The notes: generated by a model not told the origin, from the sequence alone. Numbered from the stretch's first letter, positions 8,081 through 16,301 are shown. The stretch: DNA of 39,070 nt from Clostridia bacterium (GCA_900753285.1 CAADYN010000233.1:1-39070); one strand, 5' to 3'. Translations and numbers: made by a program.

Positions 8081-9564
8081 TATACCCTGAAAACAAGACT
8101 TGCCATCTCGTCCTTGCGAATGACCTCGGTGAATCTAACGTCAAGCTTTTCGGCGGAAGACAGCGGAGTGGGAACGGGCGTGCCTGTTTTCTCGGAGAGC
8201 GCGGAGAGGGTTTTAAAAATGCTGTCGTCTGTCGGGCATCCTATAGCGTCGCATACTGCCGGAGCGAACTTGTACGGGCTTGCGGTGGAGGCGAGAATTG
8301 TTTTCTTCACGTCCCCTGTTTCAAGCCGGAATTTTCTCACGCATCCGAGACCTACGGCGGTGTGCGGGTCGATGAGGTAGCCGTCGCCTTCCCATGTCTC
8401 GCGTATCTCTTCCTTCGTCTCGTCCTCGTCAAGGGAGTATGCGGAGAAGTATTTTCTAATCTCGAACATGAGACTGTCGGGAGCGGTGTATTTTCCCTTT
8501 CGCGAGAGCTGTTCCATGAGGTCTTTCGTCATTTCCGCGCCGCCGAGGGTGTAGATGAGACGCTCAAGGTTGGAGGAGACAAGAATGTCCATCGACGGGC
8601 TTATGGTTTTGTAGAACTCGCGGGTTCTGTCGTAAACTCCGGTGTTGATGAAGTCGGTCAGCACGTTGTTTGAGTTTGACGCGCAGATGAAGCGGTTCAC
8701 GGGAAGTCCCATTCTCATGGCGAGGTAGGCGGCAAAGATGTTTCCGAAGTTGCCCGTGGGTACCGCGATGTTCACCTTGTCGCCAAGCTCGATCTCTCCG
8801 GACGCGCACAGGTCGCAGTAGGATGAGATGTAGTAAACAATCTGCGGAACGAGCCTGCCCCAGTTGATGGAGTTAGCACTGCCGAAGATGAAGCCCTGCT
8901 CCGCCGCCTTTTCTTTCAGCCTTTCGTTGGAGAAAATGCGCTTTACACCTGTCTGAGCGTCGTCAAAGTTTCCCTCGACCGCCGCTACATATACGTTGTC
9001 TCCGAGTGTGGTCTGCATCTGTCTCTTCTGCATCTCGCTAACGCCGTCTACGGGATAGAATACGGTAATCTTAACTCCGTCAACGTCACTGTAGCCCTCG
9101 AGAGCCGCCTTTCCCGTGTCTCCGCTCGTCGCGACAAGGATGTGTATCGTTTTGTCTTCTCCCGTCATTTTCAGCGCGCGTGAGAGAAGTCTCGGCATGA
9201 GCTGGAGAGCCATATCCTTGAAAGCAGACGTCGGACCGTGCCACAGCTCGAGCGAATACACGTCGTCCGACAGCTTGTGCATGGGTGCGGGACCTCCGGG
9301 GAATCTTGCCTCGGAATAAGCCTCCGCGCAGTCCTCGTAAAGCTCGTCAAGGTCGTAGTCGTCAAGGAAGCGTGAGAGAACAAGCGCGGCTCTCTCCGGG
9401 TAGTTCATGTGAATGAGCGCGTCAAAATCCCCTGCGGAAATGCGCGGAAAGACGAGCGGTATGTAAAGTCCTCCGTCGGGTGCAAGCCCTTCTTTTATCG
9501 CCTCGGCAGACGTAACGGAGCGCGGGTACAAATCGGTGTCTCTTGTGCTGATATATTTCATCAT
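8080..9564 (-). CDS. thrC: Threonine synthase
   Basis: A PLP enzyme of threonine biosynthesis that converts O-phospho-L-homoserine to L-threonine. The PLP lysine is K116 in GPTSAFKDMALQ; the N-terminal part (YISTRDTDLYPRSV, EGLAPDGGLYIP) is diagnostic of the long threonine synthase class. A phosphate-binding loop, AVPTGNFGNIFAAY, follows. The length of 494 residues is normal for that class. Two consecutive ATGs could start it; AGAGGA lies upstream. The gene is 15 bp after the dipeptidase gene and is not with other thr genes here. Confidence 0.96.
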   Translation of the reverse strand: MMKYISTRDTDLYPRSVTSAEAIKEGLAPDGGLYIPLVFPRISAGDFDALIHMNYPERAALVLSRFLDDYDLDELYEDCAEAYSEARFPGGPAPMHKLSDDVYSLELWHGPTSAFKDMALQLMPRLLSRALKMTGEDKTIHILVATSGDTGKAALEGYSDVDGVKITVFYPVDGVSEMQKRQMQTTLGDNVYVAAVEGNFDDAQTGVKRIFSNERLKEKAAEQGFIFGSANSINWGRLVPQIVYYISSYCDLCASGEIELGDKVNIAVPTGNFGNIFAAYLAMRMGLPVNRFICASNSNNVLTDFINTGVYDRTREFYKTISPSMDILVSSNLERLIYTLGGAEMTKDLMEQLSRKGKYTAPDSLMFEIRKYFSAYSLDEDETKEEIRETWEGDGYLIDPHTAVGLGCVRKFRLETGDVKKTILASTASPYKFAPAVCDAIGCPTDDSIFKTLSALSEKTGTPVPTPLSSAEKLDVRFTEVIRKDEMASLVFRV

Positions 9565-9579
9565 ATTTATAAATCCTCT

Positions 9580-10527
9580 TTATTTGCTCGGCAGATTTTT
9601 CTTCATGAATCCGTATGCGGTGTCAAAGGTCATCTCGTCAAGCTGTCTCTCGCTCATTCCGGCGTCGCGGAGAAGTTTGACAGCTTTCGGTATCTCGTCA
9701 AGACCGCTTATTCCCTCGGGAAGACTTGTGCCGTCCATGTCTCCGCCGAAGCATACGTGAGAGGGGAAAAGCTCCTCGTACTTTTTGAAGTGGGGAACTA
9801 TCACGTCAAGCGCGGCTTTGTCCCCTCGTTTATATCCTGCGACAAGATGGGGCGGGCAGAGCGATACTCCGGCAACACCGCCGAGCTTTGTCAGACGCAT
9901 GAATCTCTCGTCCGTGAGGTTGCGTGAATGGGGGCATACGGTGTAGGAGTTCATGTGGGTTGCAATGGGAGAGACGCCGCATTTTTCGCATATGTCCATT
10001 ATGTCGTCGGCTGACTTGAACGAGGCGTGGGAAATATCGGGGATAATCCCGACCTTTGCCATCTCCTCCACCGCCGCCTTGCCGAAGTCCGTGAGTCCGT
10101 TTTCCGTGTCGTGAGAGCCGCCTATCGAGGTGTCCCCTCCCCAGAGAAGCGTCATTACCCTTACTCCGAGGTCGTACAGCTCGCGCACTCTTTCGATTTT
10201 TCCGTCAAGTATGCGTGAATCCTCGACAGTGAGAACCGCGCCGATTTTCTTGTCGGAATTATAAAACCTCTCAAGGTCGGCGGAGGAATAAATCATCTCC
10301 ACACCGTATTTTTCGCATTCCGAGAGGAAGTTTTCGCGTATCTTCAAAAACTGCTCGTAGCCTGCGTTGTCGTCAAGGTCTGGGTAGGTGAAAACCGCGA
10401 ACAGCTGAACATACTTGTCAAATCCCTCGGATTTTTTCAGCGAAACGTGACAGTCGCCGTCGTATAAGCTCTTCTTTCCGAGGAAAATTTCGTCCGCCGT
10501 GTCGCAGTGCAGATCGAAAAATTTCAT
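9580..10527 (-). CDS. Membrane dipeptidase family (peptidase M19)
   Basis: The 315-residue protein shows the M19/renal dipeptidase signature: an N-terminal metal site LHCDTADEI (H-x-D), a central IPDISHASFKSADDI, ATHMNSYTVCPHSRNLTD with further ligands, and GGDMDGT near the C-terminus. These zinc enzymes hydrolyse dipeptides, including some with a D-residue. No signal peptide or TM segment is present, so it should be cytosolic despite the family name. AAAGG precedes the ATG. It lies 18 bp downstream of yraN. Confidence 0.92.
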   Translation of the reverse strand: MKFFDLHCDTADEIFLGKKSLYDGDCHVSLKKSEGFDKYVQLFAVFTYPDLDDNAGYEQFLKIRENFLSECEKYGVEMIYSSADLERFYNSDKKIGAVLTVEDSRILDGKIERVRELYDLGVRVMTLLWGGDTSIGGSHDTENGLTDFGKAAVEEMAKVGIIPDISHASFKSADDIMDICEKCGVSPIATHMNSYTVCPHSRNLTDERFMRLTKLGGVAGVSLCPPHLVAGYKRGDKAALDVIVPHFKKYEELFPSHVCFGGDMDGTSLPEGISGLDEIPKAVKLLRDAGMSERQLDEMTFDTAYGFMKKNLPSK

Positions 10528-10545
10528 TATATCATGCCTTTCAAA

Positions 10546-10965
10546 TTAATATCTGTTCTTCTTCATTGAAAACTTGCCTTGTTTTCTGACTGAGTTTTCA
10601 GTGTGTACGATGTCGAGCGTGCGGTAGGCGTCGCTTTTCGGGTCGGCGTAGACTTCGATAACGTCTATCCTGACTGTTTCATCGGGGTTTGAGCGCATAT
10701 ATTCCTCTGCCGCACGAACGAGATACGCCTGCTTCTTTTCATCAACGGCAGAACCCGCGGTAGAGTAAAAGCCTGCGCCAGACGGATTCATACGCCTTGT
10801 CTTTACCTCGACGAAAACCACAGTCCCGTCTCTTGTGTCGCGCGCTGTAATGTCTATTTCCGAGTGACCTATCCTTGTGCGGCGTGAGATAATCTCGTAC
10901 CCGTGCTTTTCGAGGTATATTGCCGCCGATTCTTCACCCGCGATGCCGAGGTCATAGCTTTTCAT
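10546..10965 (-). CDS. YraN/UPF0102 family endonuclease-fold protein
   Basis: The 139-residue protein has the family core GEESAAIYLEKHGYEIISRR near the N-terminus, then EIDI and VVFVEVKTRR, which form the D-ExK-type nuclease-fold active site. The family (Pfam UPF0102) is predicted to be a Holliday-junction-resolvase-like nuclease, with its cellular role still unclear. The start overlaps the end of rnhB by 14 bp, and the rbgA-rnhB-yraN neighbourhood is conserved in Firmicutes. AAGGAAAAAA precedes the ATG. Confidence 0.9.
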   Translation of the reverse strand: MKSYDLGIAGEESAAIYLEKHGYEIISRRTRIGHSEIDITARDTRDGTVVFVEVKTRRMNPSGAGFYSTAGSAVDEKKQAYLVRAAEEYMRSNPDETVRIDVIEVYADPKSDAYRTLDIVHTENSVRKQGKFSMKKNRY

Positions 10966-11608
10966 TTTTTTCCTTTTCTCTCAGAGCGCGCTCCAGCTTT
11001 TCCCTGTCCTTTTCGAGAAAGCCGAGGAAGCTCTTTCGGTGGATTTCGCACGGTCCGTATTTGTACACCGCCAGCTTGTGCTCGGGAGTGGGATATCCCT
11101 TGTGCTTCTTGAAGTTGTATTGCGGATATTTCCCGTCAAGCTCCGTCATAATCCTGTCACGCGTGACCTTTGCAAGCACCGAGGCTGCGGCTATCGACTG
11201 GGAAAGCGCGTCTCCGTGAACCACAGGGAGGGAATACACGCCGAAATCCGTGTTTCTGTTGCCGTCGACGAGGATTATGCCGGGGTTTACCGTTTTTCGT
11301 ACCGTGTCGACCGCGCGTCTCATTGCACAAAGGGAAGCGGCGAGTATGTTCATCTCGTCAATTTCCTCCGGCGAGCACAGCGCGATACCGTAAGCCACAG
11401 CCTTTTCGCATATCTCCGCGTACAGCTTTTCTCTTTTCTTTTCGGTGAGCTTTTTTGAGTCGTCAAGTCCCTCGATAACGCATCCCTCGGGCAATACTAC
11501 AGCCGCCGCCGCAACGGGTCCCGCGAGAGGTCCTCTTCCCGCTTCATCCGTGCCGCAGACAGTGCCATACTCAAGTGAGAATTTTCTGTCAAACTCCGCG
11601 TCAAGCAT
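10952..11608 (-). CDS. rnhB: Ribonuclease HII
   Basis: RNase HII cuts RNA in RNA-DNA hybrids and removes single ribonucleotides from DNA. The catalytic D21-E22 lie in CGTDEAGRGPLAGPV; further motifs are GLDDSKKL, LVDGNR and SIAAASVLAKVTRDR. I chose the ATG at 11608, giving 218 residues, because GGAGGGA lies about 7 nt upstream and the protein then begins just before the fold; a longer in-frame start adds a basic, unsupported 16-residue leader. The start overlaps the rbgA stop by 8 bp, indicating coupled translation. Confidence 0.96.
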   Translation of the reverse strand: MLDAEFDRKFSLEYGTVCGTDEAGRGPLAGPVAAAAVVLPEGCVIEGLDDSKKLTEKKREKLYAEICEKAVAYGIALCSPEEIDEMNILAASLCAMRRAVDTVRKTVNPGIILVDGNRNTDFGVYSLPVVHGDALSQSIAAASVLAKVTRDRIMTELDGKYPQYNFKKHKGYPTPEHKLAVYKYGPCEIHRKSFLGFLEKDREKLERALREKEKNEKL

Positions 11609-12500
11609 TGTCTCCCTCCGACGGCTTTGTGCTTTCCTTTTTCGGCGGCAGCTCAAGCGTTATCCTGCCTATCTTAGCCTCGCGGAATTCGTCAAGGACT
11701 ATGCCCGCCGCTCTTTCCGTGTTGAGTTCTCCGCCCGAGAGCAGAAAACCGCGCTTTTTCGCAACGGCACAGAGAAGGTCGTAGTCGCTCAGTCCCTCAA
11801 GGGAGGAGGGGTCGAGCTTGTATCTCGTGCAGAAATCCGCCTGCGCTATGGTGTACAGCTTCCCGCACAGCTTTGCCGCAAGCTCTTCCGTGTCGAGTAT
11901 GGCGTCCCGTATAGCGCCGGTGAAAGCGAGATTTTCTCCCGTGGTTCTGTCGTCAAACTTCGGCCAGAGAACGCCCGGCATATCAAGCAGCTCAATTCCG
12001 ATGTTCGTCGTGACCCATTGCTTCGTCAGCGTAACGCCCGGTCTGTCCTCTACCTTGGCTTTCTTTCCGCCGCCGAGCTTGTTCACGAGGGACGATTTTC
12101 CCACGTTCGGTATGCCTACTATCATCGCGCGTATGTGCCGTCCGCTCATTCCCTTGTCCGCGTATCTCTTGAGCTTTTCCGAGAGGATGTCGCGCACTGC
12201 GGGGGATATGCTCTTTACGCCCTCGCCTGTTATGGTGTCAATGGCAAGCGCTGTAGAGTAATACCTTACCCATGCGCTCGTTGCGGCGGGATTTGCAAGG
12301 GAGGACTTTGTGAGCAGAGTAAGGCGCGGCTTTGTTACCGTGAGGCGGTCTATCTCGGGGTTTTTGGAGCTTTTCGGTATGCGCGCGTCAAGAAGCTCTA
12401 TTACAATGTCGACCTGCGAGAGGTTTTCCGAGATGAGACGGCGGGTTTTCGCCATGTGCCCGGGGAACCACTGTATAGGCTTTGATGTGTTCTGTTCCAT
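11601..12500 (-). CDS. rbgA: RbgA/YlqF-type circularly permuted ribosome-biogenesis GTPase
   Basis: The protein opens with the diagnostic IQWFPGHMAKTRR. Motif order is permuted, G4-G5-G1-G2-G3: TKSS (64-67) at the G4 position, P-loop GIPNVGKSS (129-137), and G3 DMPG (173-176) followed by VLWPKF. RbgA helps late assembly of the 50S subunit. The length of 299 residues is typical. Oddly, the G4 motif, normally N/T-K-x-D, reads T-K-S-S and lacks the Asp that selects guanine; the DNA gives these codons clearly. AAGGAA precedes the ATG. It is in a tight operon with rnhB. Confidence 0.93.
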   Translation of the reverse strand: MEQNTSKPIQWFPGHMAKTRRLISENLSQVDIVIELLDARIPKSSKNPEIDRLTVTKPRLTLLTKSSLANPAATSAWVRYYSTALAIDTITGEGVKSISPAVRDILSEKLKRYADKGMSGRHIRAMIVGIPNVGKSSLVNKLGGGKKAKVEDRPGVTLTKQWVTTNIGIELLDMPGVLWPKFDDRTTGENLAFTGAIRDAILDTEELAAKLCGKLYTIAQADFCTRYKLDPSSLEGLSDYDLLCAVAKKRGFLLSGGELNTERAAGIVLDEFREAKIGRITLELPPKKESTKPSEGDNA

Positions 12501-12510
12501 TATATTTCCT

Positions 12511-12915
12511 TTATATCTTCTTTATAAATATTATTTCCGCACTCTCTCCGGGGAGAAAAAGCGCGCCTGAATCGGTGTATCCGAGCCGCCTGTAGAAAAA
12601 CTGCCCCTCTTCATCGGCGAGAGTGGACGTCATGACCGTATCATATCCGAGAGCGCGCATTTCACTCTCCCAGAACGATACCAGCCTTGTTCCGTTTCCT
12701 TTCCGTCTCGCTCCGTCGAGGAAGTACAGCATATTCATAAACGGCGTGTTGTCCCAGAATAAACCGTAGCGAAGCCATCCTATGATGCTCTCCCCCGCCG
12801 TCATGACTATTATCCGCCGCCGCTCGATTATGTACTCAAGCTCCTCGTGGGATATGTGGTCGAGGGTTTTCAGTATTTCAAGGTCGCTTTTGCGTGCGTA
12901 TCTTATTTCACTCAT
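12511..12915 (-). CDS. Small GNAT-family N-acetyltransferase
   Basis: The 134-residue protein begins MSEIRYARKSDLEILK, a GNAT beta1-alpha1 start. The acetyl-CoA motif is ARRKGNGTRLVSFWESEMRALG, and YRRLGYTDSGALF is the C-terminal GNAT element. The substrate is unknown. Its ATG overlaps the upstream stop in ATGA, and it lies 10 bp before rbgA, so it belongs to the operon. RimI-like enzymes act on ribosomal proteins, but nothing here shows that activity. Confidence 0.85.
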   Translation of the reverse strand: MSEIRYARKSDLEILKTLDHISHEELEYIIERRRIIVMTAGESIIGWLRYGLFWDNTPFMNMLYFLDGARRKGNGTRLVSFWESEMRALGYDTVMTSTLADEEGQFFYRRLGYTDSGALFLPGESAEIIFIKKI

Positions 12916-13760
12916 AAGTCAATTACAATGCCGTCGAGAGAGCAGATGTATCTCCCGGGCAGTCTTTTTTTGATGTAGTCGAGCGCACCTCTGTCGTTTT
13001 CGGTTTCACGCCCGACGAGAACTCCCGCGATAAGGCATGACGGAAGCCCGAATATTACAGCCGATTCACGGTCGGTCGTCGCGGCGTTTCGATTGTACCG
13101 CAGTGTCAGAAACTTCTCGTAAAATCTCTCGTCGAGGAAATATTTCAGCACTTCCGGCGAGAGGGATGTGTCCCATACGTCGTGCGACGCCATTTCTTTC
13201 GCTTCGGGTGAGGTCACGTCAAGGATGAAGCCTATCTGCGCCTTCGGGGAGACAAGGCTCGGCATGAAGCGTACTTCCTTTGTGCATTCTGCCCGGTACG
13301 TCCATATCCTCTCGTCGCTCATGAGCCCTTCCGTTACCTCGTCGAATTTGCGGTACGGCACGAGTACTGTATAGTCGGTGCATCCCGGTCCGCGTCCGAT
13401 GGAATAGGTCAGTGTAACTCCGCTGTATTGCAGTACGTATTCGCCGAGAGTGCAGTCTTTTCGGAGGTTCCATACTCCCACGCTGTTTTTTATCTTGTGC
13501 GTGGTGGTTTTTCTCGTCATGTCAACGGGAGTGAATCCGTTTTCCACTACCCAGTCGAAAGCGGAAAAGTCTCCGTGCATACCGGGAATGCCGTGCAGAA
13601 ACGTCCCTCGACTTAATTTTACCGTGTCCCCGACGGAATACGAGTGAGACGCTTTCACGTTGCAGGAGTAAAACCGCTCAATTTGTGCAAGCATCAGCTC
13701 CCGCGCCTCTCCGTCGAAGCTTTCCCTTGCGTGAGCGGTGAATTCTTCTTTCTTTCCCAT
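12912..13760 (-). CDS. Conserved-looking protein of unknown function
   Basis: I do not recognise a named domain. The cytosolic protein of about 282 residues has no signal peptide or TM segment. Conspicuous stretches include LHGIPGMHGDFSAFDWV, SVGVWNLRKDCTLGEYV, YSGVTLTYSIGRGPGCTDYT, VLVPYRKFDEVTE and FLTLRYNRNAATTDRESA, rich in aromatic, Arg and His residues as in an enzyme. The ATG at 13760 is one base after the lepB stop; a TTG at 13772 would add four residues, and neither has a clear ribosome site. It overlaps the next gene by 4 bp. This double coupling inside the lepB-rbgA block suggests steady co-expression with secretion and ribosome-assembly genes. Confidence 0.75.
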   Translation of the reverse strand: MGKKEEFTAHARESFDGEARELMLAQIERFYSCNVKASHSYSVGDTVKLSRGTFLHGIPGMHGDFSAFDWVVENGFTPVDMTRKTTTHKIKNSVGVWNLRKDCTLGEYVLQYSGVTLTYSIGRGPGCTDYTVLVPYRKFDEVTEGLMSDERIWTYRAECTKEVRFMPSLVSPKAQIGFILDVTSPEAKEMASHDVWDTSLSPEVLKYFLDERFYEKFLTLRYNRNAATTDRESAVIFGLPSCLIAGVLVGRETENDRGALDYIKKRLPGRYICSLDGIVIDL

Positions 13761-13761
13761 A

Positions 13762-14349
13762 TCAGTTGTCAAAAGGATTCTTTAAGAGTCCGAACTTTGA
13801 CAGAGGGTATATTCTCGCGACGGCATGACCTACAATGCATCTTTCGTCAACGGTCTGAATCTCTACCTGACGGCTGTCGGCGGAGTGGTTGCGGTTGTCT
13901 CCCATTACGAAAATTTCTCCCTCGGGTACGGTTATCGGGAAGGGGTATTCGGCGGTGAGCAGGGATGAGGTTGAATCGACGTATCTGTAAGGCTCGTCCA
14001 CTACCTCTCCGTCAACTCGCAGCGTCCATGTGGCAAAGTCGATGTCAACAGTCTGTCCGCCGACCGCGATAACTCTCTTTACAATGGGTTCGTTGTAGGG
14101 AGCGGCGTTTATTTTGTGAACCACTACGATGTCTCCGGCTTTCGGCGTGTAGCAAAGGTCGGATACGATAAGGTATTCCTTGTTGTGGAGGGTGTTCAGC
14201 ATGGAGTTGCCGTCCACTATGTTCAGTCTTACGAGAAACGCGAACATGAGCATTACAAATATAGTAGTCGCGCCTATCATCTCCGCTACGTCGTAAATCG
14301 TGCCGAGAACTGTGGTTTTTTCTTTGGGTTTGGTGTTTTCTTTTGCCAT
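13762..14349 (-). CDS. lepB: Signal peptidase I
   Basis: With the ATG at 14349 the protein is 195 residues, normal for Gram-positive type I signal peptidases. One N-terminal TM helix (about 23-42) precedes catalytic S49 in VDGNSM; general base K91 lies in IVKRVIAVGG; box E is GDNRNHSADSR. It releases mature proteins from their signal peptides at the outer face of the membrane. The start is backed by AGGAG 6 nt upstream; a longer frame would add 42 basic residues from shadow coding. It follows apgM by 11 bp. Confidence 0.96.
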   Translation of the reverse strand: MAKENTKPKEKTTVLGTIYDVAEMIGATTIFVMLMFAFLVRLNIVDGNSMLNTLHNKEYLIVSDLCYTPKAGDIVVVHKINAAPYNEPIVKRVIAVGGQTVDIDFATWTLRVDGEVVDEPYRYVDSTSSLLTAEYPFPITVPEGEIFVMGDNRNHSADSRQVEIQTVDERCIVGHAVARIYPLSKFGLLKNPFDN

Positions 14350-14360
14350 GTTGCGCTCCT

Positions 14361-15626
14361 TTATTCTTTTGGAAGTTCGGCTGAGAGCTTTGCGGCTTCC
14401 TTTGCGGAGTCGTCGGCGGTCAGTATCTGCATGAGGTCGTGTCCGCGCGGGATGTAAAGTCCGGTCTTGCGGCATTCTTCCTCGGTGAAGCTTTCGATGT
14501 TGTTCTGCTTCTCGCTTCTGCTGTCGTAGATGAAGAACGGAACCGGCTCCATTGAGTGAGTGCGAAGCTCTATCGGGGTGGGATGGTCGGGGAGAGCCAT
14601 AATTTTGTAGTCCTCACCGCTCTGTGAGAGATATTTGTGTACAACGGAGAGTATTTCATGGTCTATTCGCTCGATTGCGGCGGTCTTTACGTCGGCTTCT
14701 CCGCGGTGTCCGCATTCATCGGGAGCTTCAACGTGAACGTAAACAAGGTCGTGATCCTTCAGCGCATCAATTGCCGCCTGAGCCTTGCCCCGGTAGTTTG
14801 TGTCAAAATTGCCCGTCGCGCCCTCAACTTCTATAACGTCGCAGCCCGCGCAGATTCCGATACCCTTGATGAGGTCGACTGCGGAGATGATGGCGCATTT
14901 CAGTCCCCATTTTTCACTGAAAGAGGGGAGAGCGGGCTTCTTTCCGGGACTCCAGAGCCATGGGGAGTTTGCGGGATGCTTTCCTCTGCGCACTCTCTCA
15001 AGGTTCACGGGATGACGGTCGAGTATTTCCGCGCCGCGTTTCATGTATTTGAGAAATTCTTTTCCGCCGTCGTCTTCCTTCGGGAGATAATCTCCGATAA
15101 CACGGTCGAGAATGTCGTGCGGGCGTGCGAAGTTGTATTTGTCGGCGGCGTTTTTCCAGATAAGGCAGTGGCGGTAGCTTACTCCGGTGTAAAGGTGACG
15201 GCCTTCCATCGGCATAGCTTCGTTCAGTGCTTTGACAAGCTCGTCGGCTTCTTCCGTCGTTATCTCGTCCGCCGAGTGGTCAAGCATCACGCGCGTCTCG
15301 TAAGGGTCGTCGGAAGTGCCGGAGAGCGTGACAACGTTGCATCTTATTGCCGTGTCGTCGGGCGCCATTTCTATGCCGAGACTCATTGCCTCGAGAGGGG
15401 AGCGTCCGTTTGAGTATATTTTCGGGTCGTAGGAGAGTATGGCGAGGTTTGCGGTGTCGCTCTCGGGTACCATGCCTGCGGGGACGTTTGATACAACTCC
15501 GGTGAGACTGCGGAGAGCGAGAGCGTCCATCTCAGGCTTGTCGGCTTTTTCCATGGGAGTGTGTCCGCCGAGCGCGGGATGCTTTCTGTCAGCCATTCCG
15601 TCCGGGATAAGTATAAGGTATTTCAT
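14361..15626 (-). CDS. apgM: Cofactor-independent phosphoglycerate mutase, archaeal (ApgM) type
   Basis: The enzyme interconverts 3- and 2-phosphoglycerate in glycolysis. The N-terminus MKYLILIPDGMADR carries the metal-binding Asp of the alkaline-phosphatase superfamily; ESDTANLAILSYDP holds the catalytic Ser region; HVEAPDECGHRGE and LPDHPTP are the remaining metal motifs. At 421 residues it matches the ApgM family rather than the roughly 510-residue GpmI. Some relatives act as phosphonopyruvate decarboxylases or in homoserine metabolism. It is the first gene of the ten-gene run, with a likely promoter at 15756-15784. Confidence 0.9.
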   Translation of the reverse strand: MKYLILIPDGMADRKHPALGGHTPMEKADKPEMDALALRSLTGVVSNVPAGMVPESDTANLAILSYDPKIYSNGRSPLEAMSLGIEMAPDDTAIRCNVVTLSGTSDDPYETRVMLDHSADEITTEEADELVKALNEAMPMEGRHLYTGVSYRHCLIWKNAADKYNFARPHDILDRVIGDYLPKEDDGGKEFLKYMKRGAEILDRHPVNLERVRRGKHPANSPWLWSPGKKPALPSFSEKWGLKCAIISAVDLIKGIGICAGCDVIEVEGATGNFDTNYRGKAQAAIDALKDHDLVYVHVEAPDECGHRGEADVKTAAIERIDHEILSVVHKYLSQSGEDYKIMALPDHPTPIELRTHSMEPVPFFIYDSRSEKQNNIESFTEEECRKTGLYIPRGHDLMQILTADDSAKEAAKLSAELPKE

Positions 15627-15755
15627 AGGTATGTCCTGCCTTTCTGGTGCAGTTGGAACTGCCGTTTAAAACCGCGGCTAAAGCGAAATGCAATAACACG
15701 CTATAGGAATATGTTATATCAAGATTAAATTATAATACGACATTATAATAATGAT

Positions 15756-15784
15756 ATTATATCACGATAAAGTGCGCGGCGCAA
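15756..15784 (-). promoter_or_regulatory. Probable promoter of the apgM-lepB-rbgA-thrC run
   Basis: On the minus strand TTGCGC (15784-15779), a 17-bp spacer ending TGA and TATAAT (15761-15756) form an extended -10 promoter about 130 bp before apgM. Further TATAAT-like sequences closer to the gene could be alternatives. Confidence 0.6.
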
Positions 15785-15883
15785 TAACAAAACGAAAAAA
15801 TACGGGAGCAAATACGGCGAAATCACAGCGCGGCGGGAATATATTTTTGGGAATATTTTTTGAATGAATTTCGCCGAAAGGTA

Positions 15884-15912
15884 TTGCAATCGGGGAGAAA
15901 ACGTGATAAAAT
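15884..15912 (+). promoter_or_regulatory. rpsT: Promoter of rpsT
   Basis: TTGCAA (15884-15889), a 17-bp spacer and TAAAAT (15907-15912) with an upstream TGA extended element. Transcription should begin near 15919, leaving a leader of about 94 nt. Confidence 0.8.
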
Positions 15913-15930
15913 CTTAGAGTGTATGATATT

Positions 15931-16008
15931 GTCCCTCTGCGTACCCTCTCAGGCGCGAAGGACTTTGATATACGAAATTTCAGTCGTATAAATTTTATAG
16001 GGAGACAA
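15931..16008 (+). promoter_or_regulatory. rpsT: rpsT leader with hairpin and possible Shine-Dalgarno masking
   Basis: The leader has a perfect 7-bp hairpin, TATACGA (15969-15975) with TCGTATA (15984-15990). GTCCCT (15931-15936) can also pair with AGGGAGAC around the ribosome site near 16000-16006, with one bulge. S20 synthesis is feedback-controlled in other bacteria; control here is inferred from structure only. Confidence 0.35.
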
Positions 16009-16012
16009 AAAA

Positions 16013-16276
16013 ATGCCGAACATTAAATCCGCTAAAAAGCGCGTTAAGGTTATTTCCGTAAAGACACTCAAGAACAAGATGGCGAAGACCGCCCTCAAGA
16101 CAACAATCAAGAAGTTCAAGGCTGCTGTTGAAAGCGGTGACAAGGAAGCTGCAAAGGTAGCTTACGCCGCAGTAGTTAAGAGCGTTGACCAGGCTGTTGG
16201 TAAGGGACTTCTCCACAAGAACAACGCCGCTCACAAGAAGAGCCAGTACACACTGATGCTCAACAAGATGGCGTAA
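16013..16276 (+). CDS. rpsT: 30S ribosomal protein S20
   Basis: An 87-residue, Lys/Ala-rich helical protein beginning MPNIKSAKKRVKV, the S20 signature (normally PNIKSA-KR). The C-terminal KGLLHKNNAAHKKSQYTLML is the S20 16S-rRNA-binding helix. GGGAGA precedes the ATG. It is monocistronic, with its own promoter, leader and strong terminator. Codon use is biased, as expected for a highly expressed gene (AAG for Lys, GCT/GCC for Ala). Confidence 0.98.
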   Translation: MPNIKSAKKRVKVISVKTLKNKMAKTALKTTIKKFKAAVESGDKEAAKVAYAAVVKSVDQAVGKGLLHKNNAAHKKSQYTLMLNKMA

Positions 16277-16301
16277 GTCAGTCTTAAAACAGAACAAAAA
16301 C

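Larger units (their letters stand above)
15627..16012. other. 386-bp intergenic region with divergent promoters
   Basis: This AT-rich gap separates the minus-strand apgM operon from rpsT. It holds a promoter for each side and the rpsT leader. Several TATAAT-like boxes cluster between 15726 and 15761. I see no supported coding sequence. Confidence 0.7.

Noticed and set aside
11445..12485. 346-codon plus-strand frame opposite rbgA and rnhB
   Set aside because: It lies over two well-supported genes and has no recognisable domain.
14637..15413. 258-codon plus-strand frame opposite apgM
   Set aside because: Antisense to a complete phosphoglycerate mutase, with no motif of its own.
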